The notes beneath the pieces are model-generated. The model saw only the letters and a program-made list of their open reading frames with translations, did not search any database and was not told the DNA's origin. Shown here piece by piece: positions 21,532 to 35,695 of a DNA stretch of 64,000 nucleotides. The DNA is from Amblyomma americanum. Lineage: Eukaryota; Arthropoda; Arachnida; Ixodida; Ixodidae. Every line of letters starts with the position of its first letter. Position 1 is the first letter of the stretch. A program made the position numbers and the translations under genes. The DNA lies in the NCBI RefSeq assembly GCF_052857255.1, contig NC_135505.1, positions 42,913,520 through 42,977,519 of the forward strand. Reading direction: 5' to 3'.

Positions 21532-23990
21532 TTAGAGCCTGAAATGCTTTCGCGTTGGTTTGTGGATAAACCCAGACGGCTTGTCATTTTGGTCTGTCAA
21601 CTTCTTTGTGTAATTGACGAGAAGAATTCGGAGAAACTTTTCCGAGATGAGATGTGCTAAGCGTTTGGCGTGGCTCCTGTCAACACCTTCCGGGCAGCAT
21701 AGGAGAGGAGAATCTTCAAGATGTGGCTCAACGATTAGTTGTAAGGTTTCAAGAATATTCGATCGTGGAAGATCCCCGAACGCCTTTTCAAAAAACGCCG
21801 AAATAATTTCCAAGAGAGCTAGAAATTCTGGCTTTGGATAGTGAAGTTCACCATTCTCCTGGGCATGCAGATGTTTGTAAAGGGGGCTGCTGCTAGTCTT
21901 GTTCGTCGTCACAAGCATAACGCAAGCGTCACACCCAAGACCACAGATAAGTTTGGCAATATAGCCGCCTACGTACACCAAGCCTGAATAAGCAACAGAC
22001 GTAGGCGGAGCTGGAAGATGTGCTTGCAGAGCTTTCAATTCTTCAACTAAATCTTCGGGAACAGAGGCGGCCGCTTTTTCAGCGTCTTCACCTTAATTAG
22101 TGGCTTCTATCGATGGCAGTGCTTTTTTCTTTACAATGTGATCCAGAGCTGCTGTAACGGCTCTTGCGTCCAGCGCGTTGTTACCTCCGCACGTGAAGCG
22201 CAATTTTCCGAAAAACACCTCGACAGGATCACTGTTGAACTTTCTAGTGAGAACGTAGTTGACGCCTCTTCTAAGTAGAAATTGAGTTACCTCCACTGTG
22301 GATTTCGTGGTGAAAAGTAGGCGACTGTACGTTTCCTCTGTGAAGTTCCCAACGCCAGTGGCGATGGAACAGTCTTGAATATTCTTCACGCAGCTGCAAA
22401 ACTCAGTTCGCAGCCACAGTAGTCGGCCATCGTCTTCCTTGGAGATGGGCATTTTGCAGTCACATCCCTTGTATGTTGCGTCATGAATGTCGAACCATTT
22501 CTTCATCACATTCATGAACTTAATCGGATATGTTGCGTCCTTTAAAGCAAAGAGAATGGAACTGACTCGCGAGTTCTGCTGGAGGTGCTTCAGAGCCGCG
22601 GTGACTTGGGGCGAAAACACCTGCACGGCGCGTAGCATGTTCATTTTCTCAAGGTTCGACGGAAAATCGTGCTTTCGTGTTAGATTTCTGGCCAAATTTA
22701 CCGTCATTTCCTTCTGGTGCTCATACAGTTTCTGCACAAATGCACCGCTGATGACGCCAGTGCCGTCTGTGAGCTCCTGTTCCAAACATTGGCCGCGGAC
22801 ATTCTTGAAAACATGGCAAGGATCGAAGCTCAAAAAAATTACTCTTTCATCGTCCTGGGGATGATTTACTATAGTTGACAACGAACCATTCCCCATGTGC
22901 TTGAACATTGTTCTGTTGGCTGAGTAACGATAAAAAATTACGTAACGATACGAATTACTACAAAGCCGCATTCCTCAGCTGCAGAGATGACGTCCTTCGT
23001 CCACGCATACAAGTCTCTCCCGCTGAGTTGCTCTGTAAAGTAATATGAACATGGTATCTTGTACGAGCTGACCACTCCGTGGAGCACGAAACATAGCACT
23101 CGGCTGGCAAGCGTTTCGCTCTTGGTACGTGGCGCACCGTTTTCTGGCTTGTCTCTTATCCCCAAAACCACGTCGAACTTCTGATTATATATATGCACTT
23201 TGGCTTTATTGCTGCTTCATCGATTATTAATGACGCCATGTGCTGTTTGTGGCCGAGAAGGGAAGCCTCCTGAATTAACCTTCCTTTCATGGCGTTACTC
23301 ATTCCAGAAGAAGTTGAGCTGCGACCAACGTAGCGCTGAAGTGTGCACTTATGTGGCAGTGTCAGCAGAGTAGGCGAAAGAAATCGCCATATGACGCACT
23401 CTCTGATTACTTCTTCGGAATAAGACTGGAATTTCTTCTGATATCCATCGATTTGGTGAAGCAGGAAGACGGCCTTTTTCTCCCCCTTTTCAGCGCCTGA
23501 AGCAATATTTTTAAGAGATGGGTAGCGCTTGTCGTCGCGATATGTGGATACCACCTTCCTTTCTGCTTCTAGTTGCTGCTGTACTTTGGAGACCTTGGAG
23601 CGATTGTACGCTACCTGTGAACGAAGCCTCGCTGTCATTAATAGGTATCGGCTAGCTCGCTGCGCATCGTTGTTTGTTGTTTGCGTGCATATAGTAGCCA
23701 TCTGCTTGGTTTCACCTTCCTGCGACTCTAACAATGCATTCTCGCAATCTTCCGGCTCTGCCTTTCGTTTTGCTGGCTTCCTGGAAGGAGCAGTGTCTCT
23801 GACGTTTAGGGTCCTGCGTGCTTTCTTTGCACTGGGTGCTAGGTAAGAAGCATACCCTTGAAATACGGTTGGAACCACACCGGAAACCACTTTTCGTATT
23901 TTGGAATCACTTACGTAGTCACTCGTCAAGAAATGCTTGCTGCATACTGTAGTCGAGGGTGATTTGTCATTAATGAAGAGATTTTAACGA
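21532..23990 (-). pseudogene. THAP/P-element-type transposase, broken
   Basis: From 23990 the frame gives only the second half of a THAP DNA-binding domain (VCSKHFLTSDY … VVPTVF). A basic, then coiled linker follows, and the catalytic core begins with LIIDEAAIKPK near 23215. After a one-base shift at about 23200 comes a segment with YNQKFDVVLGI. A stop and frame change occur at about 22960. The long frame 22971-22093 holds FDPCHVFKNVRGQ (Asp codon 22824-22822) and SDPVEVFFGKLR (Glu codon 22221-22219). An in-frame TAA at 22093 precedes the C-terminal YVGGYIAKLICGLGCDAC block. About five lesions make it inactive. The first THAP half is missing, either in an unrecognised upstream exon or deleted. 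Confidence 0.9.
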
Positions 23991-24367
23991 GAAATGTTTT
24001 TTTTTCTATTTGGTGCACAGTTCCTGGTCAACTGGAAACTGGTGAAATGACACACCGAGAGTCTTTCCGGACCGCGACTGACAAAACGGCACACAACAGT
24101 ACACCATAGCCACACTATATATGAGCGAAGCTTCACTTCACAATCTCGTGAGACGAGTATCCATTAGAAATCTGACGAATAAACTTACTGGGGAAGGTGT
24201 CCTTATCAGCATGGCGAGCGAAGCATGAGGCAGGCGTATTGATGGCACCACGTGGCAAGCGTTCCGTTCACACGTTTAAGCACAGCGACAAAACCAGCAC
24301 GTGAAGAAATGGGCCCGCGCGCACGGCGACTTGCTGCTCAAAACCGGCTCTGGCGCCCCCGCAGCAC

Positions 24368-24493
24368 GGGTTGGCTCGCTGCGCCCCCTCGCTGAAATCA
24401 GCAGTGGGGCAGCGCATAAAAAAATGCATTGTCCCCTTGTCGCCTGCTCAGGCCGTAAGGAGAGAGCGAAAGCGCCCGTCAAGACCGGCCCTG
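24368..24493. repeat. Right terminal and subterminal inverted repeat
   Basis: This is the inverted counterpart of the left end. The last twelve bases, AGACCGGCCCTG, pair with the first twelve of the element except for one position. Confidence 0.85.
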
Positions 24494-24500
24494 GCTGTAC

Positions 24501-27500
24501 ACATGGCATGAGGCTGCCACAAGGACACCACGAAAGGAGCCAACCTGTTGGAAGCAGCTGAGCACCTGGACCTTTCCGTAATGACGGACATCTTGTCCCT
24601 CACTAGAATTGGAAACAGTGTTAGCAGAGACACCTGCACAGACATAATTTTCACAAAAACATAAGCCACTGCACATGGACCAACTTTGAAGTAACCCTGG
24701 GCACGTTCACAAATCCTTATCTTATCCTTAACGAGAGGCCGCATGAAGCGCACTATTGGCCATAAAAAAATACCGCACTATGGTAAATTCCGGAATATTA
24801 AAATGCCAGAAGGTGGCATCATAAGAATTGAAGAGTGGGTTAAAAACATAAAAGATGCTCATGCAAAGACGGCCCAAATCATTCGAATGACAACAGAGAC
24901 ACCTGAGGCATTTTCTCCATTCATAGGAAACACGAAAAGGCCTAGTAAAACGGTGGAAAAAGCTATGGTTAAATAGAAAACTACAATTAAAAATACCGAA
25001 GGTGACTAAATGAGCCCAGGAGTAGCCTATAAAGCTCAGCAAGCAAACTTTTGTAAGCTTTTGTGACTCGCTGGTAGGTACCCTATATAGGGCAAAAACA
25101 TGGTCGATGTTACGATGCTTGATAGGCCCATCCAATGTAAAATCGGGCTAAAACAGAACACTCCTGTCTATAGCCCGGAAATACCCGCGCACACATGCAG
25201 ATTAAACAAAAGCCATGCACACAAAAAATAGGGGATCCATTCGCGGCTTGCCAAGCTCCGTACAAGGGCTAGCGAAACTCCACCCTCGAGTCCCCCATAA
25301 TACTAGAAGAGGTCTACGCTGGAGCTCGTATGTCGTTAGGAAACACTGCCCCGGGAGGTGAGAGGGTTACAAACGGTATAATCAGAAACCTGAGCACCGA
25401 CAATCTGACGGACCTAACTAAGTACATCAAAGAAGAACTGTTGGGGAAGGGTCAGCTGCCGTCGGCATGTAAACACGCGGACATCATCACTATAGCTAAG
25501 GCAGAAAGCCTCCGGTTATAGAGAGTCTCCGTCCAATCTTCCTCACTTCTTAACCAGGGAATCTCTATGAACGTTTAATTCATCTGATGCTTCAGAATTA
25601 CATAGAAGAAAACAACCTATTTCCTTCCTGCATTCTGGGCTTCCGCAAGGAACTCTTCACCCAAGGTGCCTTCCCCCGTTTTAAGGGAGTAGTCAGAAAT
25701 ACCATCCCAAAACACTGCGAAAACCCTCTATTCGCACTAGACTTGAAAGGAACATTCGACAATATCGGCCACTGCACCGTATTACAAAAACTATACAAGA
25801 TCACCTGCAGGAAGAAAATCCTCAGTTACGTGAAGGCGTTCCTCTGGGACTGCATAGCCACCATAGGGCTTGTAGAGATTCACCGAAGGTACCCATGCCC
25901 AACAGAGGCACGCCGCAGGGCTCTGTATTCTCTCCAATGCTGCTCAACAAAGGAATGCTCAACTTTGCCAAAAAGCTCTTAGCCCGCGAAGATCTAGGCT
26001 TCACCTTCTACGCGGATGACATCACCATATGATCTACGCAGCGGTCCTTGGTGCAGAAGGAAGAAGCTCTGCAAGGAGCTCTAAATATGGTCGAAGAATT
26101 TGCCAAAGCCAGTGGTCTTCATTGCTCCCCGGAGAAATGCGAAGTTATAAGGCTACAAAGGAAAAATTGCAAGTCCCCGGGAGAGATTGAAGTCTGCCTA
26201 GGAAACCAAACACTCCGTAAAAAGAAAAAATCGGAGTTTTGGGGCGGTGGTTACAAAGTAATCTGAGATCAGATTATACAATCAAAACTCTCAAGCCCAC
26301 GTTGAACAAATATCAAGAATGATTCGAAGGGTAGCCTGGCATTGGAAAAGGATAAGGGAGAAAGACACGCTCCGCCTTGTCCAAGCCCTAAGCATAAGCA
26401 GGATTACCTACGGGCTCCCATACCAAGAGATTACAATCAATGATATAAGGACCAGTGACACCATCATAAGATGAGCATATAAAACTGCCCTAAACATCCC
26501 GCCAACGCCTTAACGGAACGCCTTTTAGCAGTCTGTGTACACAACACTTTCGAGGAGCTCAGGGAGGCTGTTCTAGTGGGCCAAAAGGACTGCCTAACCA
26601 CAACACAAGTAGGTATATTCTGACGCGACTAGAGCTATGGCAAGCACTACGAAATAGTGAGAGCAAGTCCCAAATTCCGAGAACTGTAAGAGAAAATATC
26701 TATGTAAACCTGATACACAGACACATGCACCACGGGCGGCTGAAGGGAAAGAGAAGACTCAGAGTCAACGCACTGGCAAAAAATTATAAAAATTACCTAA
26801 AGCATTATCCGTGGACATCGGGGCCTATGCCGAGCCATGCACTTTCGCGATTGCTGCGGTCGACAACGAAAAGAGGCCAATCATTAGCGCTTCAATCAAT
26901 GCCAAAGACCCTGCAGAATCGGAATCGCTGGTCATAGCCATCGCCATCAGGGCTCAAAGAGCGACAGGCCAAGTCATCGCACGTCGTGACGGACTCAGAA
27001 CAAGCATGCAGGAACTACCTTGCTGGAAAACCTCGCCGAAGGGCGAGCACACTATTAATACAATCTCAAACTCACACAGAATAAAACGAACGCCTGGTCA
27101 CGAAGGCCTAGCCGGAAACGAGGTAGCGAATGATCTAGCGCGAACTCTCACAATCCGGGCGGATGCACATCCCTACCCCACCCCACTCTGGTGGGGTAGC
27201 GATGAGCGGATAGGATACGGTGAGCGGATAGAATACCTTAGGCTATAAAGACGACATTTCTCACCGCCAGACAGCCAACTGCCCTTCGCAGATGCCATTG
27301 ACTAGACCACAATGCAAACACAAGGACACGTCCAAGTCTTCTCATTTTACCGAAGATCAGAGCCACACAGTACCTAAATTCTATTCCTTGGTGCGGAGCA
27401 AGCGCGACGCTTTACCATATATCGTGGGAATGCCAGGACAAACAAGAGAAAAAATTAATAGTGACATACCCGACACACAAGCAGTGGGAGGGGGCCTTGA

Positions 27501-27560
27501 TCAGCGACCACATTGACCAGCGCGCCTGCATAATCCAACTGATACTGTAGAAGCTTGGGC
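24501..27560 (+). pseudogene. I-type LINE ORF2, 3' piece: EN end, RT, RNase H, finger
   Basis: This continues 20921. The endonuclease end has GCHKDTTKGANLLEAAEHLDL and TRIGNSVSRDTCTDIIFTK near 24610-24660. A heavily mutated linker follows. Reverse transcriptase begins near 25330 (APGGERVTNGIIRNLS), with LQNYIEENNLFPSCILGFRK, LFALDLKGTFDNIGH and, after a frameshift, RGTPQGSVFSPML and FYADDITI (YADD 26009-26020, followed by TGA where tryptophan is usual). RNase H is at 26811-27248 (DIGAYAEPCTFAIAAVD, RTPGHEGLAGNEVANDLART). The terminal finger WCGASATLYHISWEC is at about 27390-27435. It is far more decayed than the LINEs at 16.4 and 41.1 kb. Confidence 0.9.
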
Positions 27561-27809
27561 AAGTTGATGTGACATTGTTTTTCAGCAGCGCAGGGGACAA
27601 AGGACGAGACAAGTGCACAGACACGGCGCTGACCTTACAACTGGTTTATTGAGGCAATTTCCACTACTTAAATACAGTGGCAACCAATCTCAAGTCAAAA
27701 AGATAGATACACAAAACAGATTGACGATAATGACAATTCCTGAACACAGGTCTGTAGTGGCAGAAGACCAGCTGCGCACGTTTTTCTATTCTCAACAAGG
27801 AAACGAAGT

Positions 27810-28370
27810 TCTCTATCATGTATATGAATGCTACAAACGCGGCGAAGGCATACGATAACGTGCTACTTGCTATGAGCCTTGAATGCATAGAAGGTATGGT
27901 CTTTCCTCTACAGTTCATAAAAGGTTTACATAATCTTCTTAAGGACAGCACGTTTTCTGTCCAGGTAAATGAACAACAAGTCGGTAATTACATCTCAACC
28001 AGGGGCGTCCTACAAGGTTCAGTTTTAGCACATTTGCTATTTAATATCGCACTCACATCATTGGCATGGATTTTAGCTTAACTATCACAGGTGCAGTTCA
28101 TTAGTTACACAAGTGATGTCACGTATTGGTCTAGTAATAAACAACCTGGGACAGAGAATTCGTCTTTGCAAGAGGCGTTATATACACTAGATGAGTATGG
28201 CCACGATGCATGCGCTTAACTACCACCACAGAAGTCCTGCTACGTTCGTGCGGCAAACCAGAGTCGAAGAAAGCATTTGGAAACTAAGAGTGGCGCTAAA
28301 GAATAGAAATGAGTCATTACAACCAGTCGATGAGTTGAAGGTTCATGACCTAGACATTCATAAATCTGGA
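27810..28370 (+). pseudogene. I-type LINE reverse transcriptase fragment
   Basis: A frame from 27818 shows AAKAYDNVLLAMSLECIEG and STRGVLQGSVLAHLLFNIAL, the palm and TPQGSVLSP-type blocks. The YADD site is eroded to YTSDVTYW in the following frame, near 28105. Downstream pieces match the thumb (LDEYGHDACA). It is a scrap without recognisable ends, distinct from the preceding LINE, which already has its own complete RT order. Confidence 0.75.
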
Positions 28371-29358
28371 AAAGGAAAAAAATAACTCCATAAGATGAAG
28401 AAACCAGCTGCGACTTCCTGGTTTCTGCGGAAGTACCAAACCCTTTTTCTTAAACCTGATATGAAGCCTAGATCCCTAAATACCAGGAATGTTCCGTTCG
28501 CATTGTAAAAAGCTTTCGGCGCTGAATTGGCTACAATACAACAACTGGGAATTATATCGCCGGTTACTACGTCAGAATGCGCTAAGCCTGCGGTACCTGT
28601 AATCAAGCAAGATGGCAGCATAGGGATTTGCGGCGACTACAGCACGACCATTAATCCGTGCCTCTATGTCGACCGCTACCTATTACCGAAGGTAGACGAC
28701 CTGTTCACAGCATTTGTCGGGAGTTAAGCATTTCTCGAAGATTGATCTCAACAGGGCCTATCAGCAAGTGGTCATGTCTGAGTCGTTAAAATAGTACCTC
28801 ACCTTGAATACGCAGAAAGTATTGTTTGCTGTTAGACGACTCGCGTTTGGAATTTCGTACACACTTGGGGTTTTCCAAAGAATAATTGGCATCATGCTGA
28901 AGGGCTTACGTAGGGTTTGCTGCTACCTAGACGGCAATCTGGTGACTGATAAAAATGAAGAACATTTCAGCAATCTGGAAGCTGTGTTAAAACGACTTCT
29001 TGGAAGAGGCGTTCGTGTCAAGAAACAGAAGTTAGTTTTTCTAACAGGACCTTCGCTACATCGGACACAGAGTCAGCGCACAATGCATCTCGGCAACGAC
29101 GGAAAAGGTTGATGCCCTCCTCAAGGCTCCAGACGCTAAAGACAGGCAGCAGCCGCAATCGTTCCTGGGAGTCGTCCATTTCTACGGCAAGCTTCTTCCT
29201 AACCTAGCAAAGGTGTCGCAACAATTTTTCAAGTTTTTGCGTAAAAACGCCGCGTGTTGCTGGGATGAGCGTTCACGGGCAGTGTCCACCAAGATAAAGA
29301 CCTTGCTAGCCTCTCCGCTGACTTTAGCGCACTAGGACCCGTGCAAACGGTTGCAGCT

Positions 29359-29542
29359 TTTTAGCAAAACTTGGTGCTGGGCTAGTTGGTTAAGCATGTC
29401 GTTAGAAACAGGTCAGCGCTAAAAAAAGACAAAAGACAAACAAAAGACAAATTTTGCTAAACTATATTTCTAGAGCGCTCATCCCCTGTGTCGTCGTTCT
29501 CTCGCCGTGTTTGTTTTTTTAGCGCTGACCTGTTTCAAACGA
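29359..29542. mobile_element. 184-bp short transposable insertion in Gypsy RNase H
   Basis: It is flanked by 10-bp direct repeats GGTTGCAGCT (29349-29358 and 29543-29552). When it is skipped, the host RNase H frame runs on (DPCKRLQLSCDASHYC). Inside, GAAACAGGTCAGCGCTAAAA and its inverse TTTTAGCGCTGACCTGTTTC bracket most of the insert, so it could fold into a long hairpin. The right arm lies near the insert edge, but the left arm is preceded by about 55 bases starting TTTTAGCAAAACTTGG. It is MITE-like but not a textbook one, and could also be a short retroposon. Confidence 0.8.
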
Positions 29543-30915
29543 GGTTGCAGCTATCATGCGACGCATCGCACTATTGTTAAGGAGCGGTTCTTTCTGATGA
29601 TTTGTATGATGGCAGCACAAAGCCAATTGCTTTCGCATCGCGTACCTTGACCGATGCGAAAAAAAAATACAGCCAGCTAGAGAAAAAGGTCCTTGCGATA
29701 ATATTTGGCGTTAAGAAGTTTCATTTATACATTTACGGTCGTTCGTTCACATTAGTCACCGACCACAAACCGCTTCGAACAATCTTGGGGCCAACATCCG
29801 GCATCCTGACTATTGAAACAGCGCATTTGCAGCGCTGGGCTGTCACATTGTCAGCTTAGCGGCATTCGCTTATCTTCATAAAATCAAACTAAAATGCTGA
29901 GGCCGATTTCTGTTCGCGCCTGCCGCTATCGAAGGTGAAAAACGCCACACAAGAAAGAGAAGAAACTTTTTATTCATTGCGGTTGCAATCTATGCCAGTT
30001 TCAAGCCAGGAAATTTCTCGAACAACAGCTCGGGGCCCTTGCTTTGTAAAGTGATAGATGTTATAAATGTGGGGTGGCCAACGTCTATGACTGAGAAAGA
30101 TTTGAAGCCTTTTTTTGACAGACGCAACGAGTTCACAGTTCACCAAGGATGCATCATGTTCGGGATGCGAGTGATCGTGCCGGCAAAGTTGCGCAACTTG
30201 CTGCTGGACGAACTCCACGAAGGGCACCCAGGCATCGTGCGCAGCAAGCAACTGGCGCGCAGCAACGTGTGGTGGCCGTTCATCGAGGCGGCCCTCGAGC
30301 ATCGTGTCAAGTCCTGTGTAAGTTGTCAAGAACAACTTGCGAGCCGTACAAAGCGCCCCTGAATCCTTGGACTCGGTCGACAGAACCATGGCAGCACGCA
30401 CATATAGATTTTGCTGGCCCCCTTTCGCACGCAATGTTTATTCGCGCGCACTCTAAGTAGCCGGAAGTATTTGTGAGGCGCTCGAATACGTCGGATCCTA
30501 CAGTTGACAAACTGAGATATCTGTTTGCACGGTTTAGTTTCCCTGAAACCATTGTCATGGATACCTACCCGCAGTTCACTTCCGATGAGTTCAAGCTTTT
30601 TGCAAAAGAATTGGGCTGTCATCACGTGCTTACAGCACCGTATAATCCCAGCTCAAACGGGATTGCAGAGCGTTTTATTCAGACACCTAAAAGCACTCTT
30701 CCTAAATCTAGCAAAGCTTACACATTACATCTGAGGCTTCAGTAGTTTTTGCTTACCTTTCGCAGATCGCCCTATGCGACAAGGGAGTCATCAGCAAACT
30801 TGTTACTAGGGCGACAGCTGCGAAATCAACTCGATGTTGTCAAGCCAGCGGTGTGAGGAAGGGTTGCTTATAATCAGTTCAAGCAATCCGTGGCACCCCC
30901 ACGTCATGATCGTGA

Positions 30916-30997
30916 CATTGCGGTCGGTGACCAAGTGATGGCTCGCAATTATCGAACATTGCGGTCGGTGACCAAGTGATGGCTCGCAATTATCGAG
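30916..30997 (+). repeat. 41-bp tandem duplication in Gypsy integrase
   Basis: Two adjacent units beginning CATTGCGGTCGGTGACCAAG differ only at the last base. 41 is not a multiple of three, so the duplication shifts the frame at the DIAVGDQVMARNYR motif. The near identity shows it is recent compared with the rest of the decay. Confidence 0.9.
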
Positions 30998-31353
30998 GCA
31001 GACCAAACTGGGTCCGTGATGTTGTTGTGGTGCAGTCCGGCGCTTTGTCTTTTACCGTTCATGTTACCACACCCAGACGCAGTTTCACCTGACGTCGTCA
31101 CAAGGACCAGCAGCTCGCGCCGACCACGGATCCGGACCGCGAGGCATCTTACCACGACGGATACGAGTTCCTGGGGTTTCCACCAAGCGTCGACCTAGTG
31201 ACATCCTCCGCTACTACCACCAGTGGTCCTGCCGATTCTCAAGAGATCCAGACGGCGGGTGCAAGACGCTACCCGACTGGAGACCGTCGACTACCCGATA
31301 GATATCGAGCTGGTGTTTAGCTTGTTAAATTCGCTAATATAAAAGGGGACTTA

Positions 31354-31530
31354 TGTGATGTCCGGCTCATCGCCGCTGTACGTAATGTGCAGACGCGCAA
31401 AACGATTAAAAGGCGTGCGCCGCAACCTGGGTGCCGACCTATCTCGAGCAGCCGCGCACCAGCGAACATATGGCAAAAATCGTCGCTTCGCCCCTAGAAA
31501 ATTATGTGCTCCTTCGCATGAACCACGCAA
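31354..31530 (+). repeat. Partial 3' LTR of the Gypsy element
   Basis: It starts TGTGATGTCCGGCTCATCG directly after the polypurine tract AAAAGGGGACTTA, as expected for a 3' LTR. There is no second copy in the window. The end is taken where RTE-type LINE frames begin, so it is approximate. Confidence 0.55.
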
Positions 31531-32645
31531 CATAACACACACTATCTTTCAGGTGATAGAAAAATGCACAATCCCAACCACTATGTATAGCCTTCATTCA
31601 TTACGAGAAATCATTTGACTCAGTTTAAACCTCAGCAGTCGTACAGGCATTGCGGAATCAGGGTGTATAAGAGCCTTATGTCAAAATACTAGAAGATATA
31701 AATAGAAACTGCACAGCTACCAATGTCCTCAATAAAGTCAGAAAGAATATTCCTATAAGGGAGGTCGTCAGGCAAGGACACACGATCCCGCCAATGCCAT
31801 TCTCCACCTGTTTAAAGCAGGTATTCCGAGGTTTGAATTGGGGACAGTTGGGGCTAAGATTTAATAGAGAATATTTAAATAATCTGCAATTCGCTGATGA
31901 AATTGCCCTGCTAATCATGATCAATGGGTTAGACAGACATAGCAGAACACTTGGTCTCAAAATTAACTTGCAGTAAACCAAAGTAATGTTCAACAGTCTA
32001 CCAAGGGAACAACAGTTCACAATTGGGAGCGAGGTGCTGGAAGTGCTAAAGGTCTACTTAGGGCAGGTAGTGACAGCTGATCCGGAACATGACAGGGAAA
32101 TAACTAGAAGGGTAAAGATGGGGTGGAGCACATATGCCAGGTTCTCCGAGATCATGATAATCAGTTTCCCTGCATCCCTCAAGAGAAAAGTGTACAACAG
32201 CTTCATCTTACCGGCGCTCACCTACGGGGCAGAAACGCTGAGGCTAACGAAAAGGGTTCAGCTTAAGTTGAGGAAAACGCTCCAAGCCATGCAAAAGAAA
32301 AATGATAGGTGTAACATTAAGAGACCGGAAGCGGGCAGAATGGGTGAAAGAACAAACGCGTGTTAATTACAGCCTATTCGAAATCAAGAGGAAGAAATGG
32401 GCTTGGGGAGGGTACTTAATGCAAAGGCTAGATAACCGGTGGTCCTTAAGGGTGACGGAGTGGATTACAAGAGAAGGCAAGCGTAGCAGGGGCGGCAGAA
32501 GGTTAGGCGGGCGGATGAGATTAGGAAGTTCGCAGGCAAAGGGTGGACGCAGCTGGCAAAGGACAATGTTAATTGGAGAGGCATGGAAGAGGCCTTAGCC
32601 CTGCAGTGGGTTTAGTGATACTGATGATGATGGTGATGATCATGC
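31531..32645 (+). pseudogene. RTE-type LINE, 3' half of reverse transcriptase
   Basis: Frames in order: a degraded IDYEKAFDS block near 31600, ALRNQGV, YVKILEDI, a degraded RQGD block, VFRGLNWGQLGLRF, LNNLQFADEIALL (the FADD motif altered to FADE), FTIGSEVLEVLKVYLGQVVTADPEHDREI, KRKVYNSFILPALTYGAETL, RDRKRAEWVKEQT, and LMQRLDNRWSLRVTEWITREGKRSRG. It ends with a TGATGATGATGG-type tail near 32620-32645, the short tandem tail usual for RTE elements. 5'-truncated against the Gypsy LTR. Confidence 0.88.
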
Positions 32646-32649
32646 AACT

Positions 32650-35606
<2,957 letters not shown>

Positions 35607-35695
35607 GTTTTTTGGGGGAAAGGAAATGGCGCAGTATCTGTCTCATATATCTTTGGACACCTGAACCGCGCCGTAAGGGAAGATATAAAGGGCCA
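35607..35695 (-). mobile_element. tRNA-type SINE, module B 3' end, minus
   Basis: The inverted 3' module reads GGAAATGGCGCAGTATCTGTC, then CACCTGAACCGCGCCGTAAGGGA, then ends abruptly at about 35695. The head and body are missing, which is unusual because SINEs are normally truncated from the 5' side; here only the 3' part is retained. Confidence 0.8.

Larger units (their letters stand above)
20922..24493 (-). mobile_element. P-superfamily DNA transposon inserted in LINE endonuclease
   Basis: The element is 3572 bp long. Its ends start CAAGGCCGGTCT on the left and, inverted, CAGGGCCGGTCT on the right. Similarity continues imperfectly for about 50 bases (…GCTCTCTC-TTAC-GCCT-AGCA). A 21-bp subterminal inverted repeat with one mismatch lies at 21004-21024 and 24368-24388. 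GCTGTAC flanks both sides (20915-20921 and 24494-24500). P elements usually make 8-bp duplications; here 7 bp match exactly. The only coding content is a minus-strand THAP/P-type transposase, broken. The 24-kb end is GC-rich and lacks an intact first exon. Confidence 0.95.
28395..31353 (+). pseudogene. Gypsy element pol: RT, RNase H, integrase
   Basis: RT starts near 28480, with LGIISPVTTSECAKPAVPVIKQDG, ICGDYSTTINP, DRYLLPKVDDLF, FSKIDLNRAYQQ and CYLDGNLVT (28921-28947), in which the YXDD motif has become YLDG. RNase H is interrupted by a 184-bp insert (29359-29542) and continues with PIAFASRTLTDAKKKYSQLEKKVLAI and TDHKPLRTILG. Integrase shows HEGHPGIVRSKQLARSNVWWPF, CVSCQ, HIDFAGP, IVMDTYPQFTSDEF and APYNPSSNGIAERF. 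A 41-bp tandem duplication at 30916-30997 breaks the GDQVMARNYR region. The frame ends near 31200. A purine tract, AAAAGGGGA, at 31341-31349 precedes the LTR. It is a different Gypsy lineage from the one at 8.4-14.6 kb. Confidence 0.92.

Noticed and set aside
22487..22864. Plus frame inside the transposon
   Set aside because: It is an antisense shadow of the transposase core.
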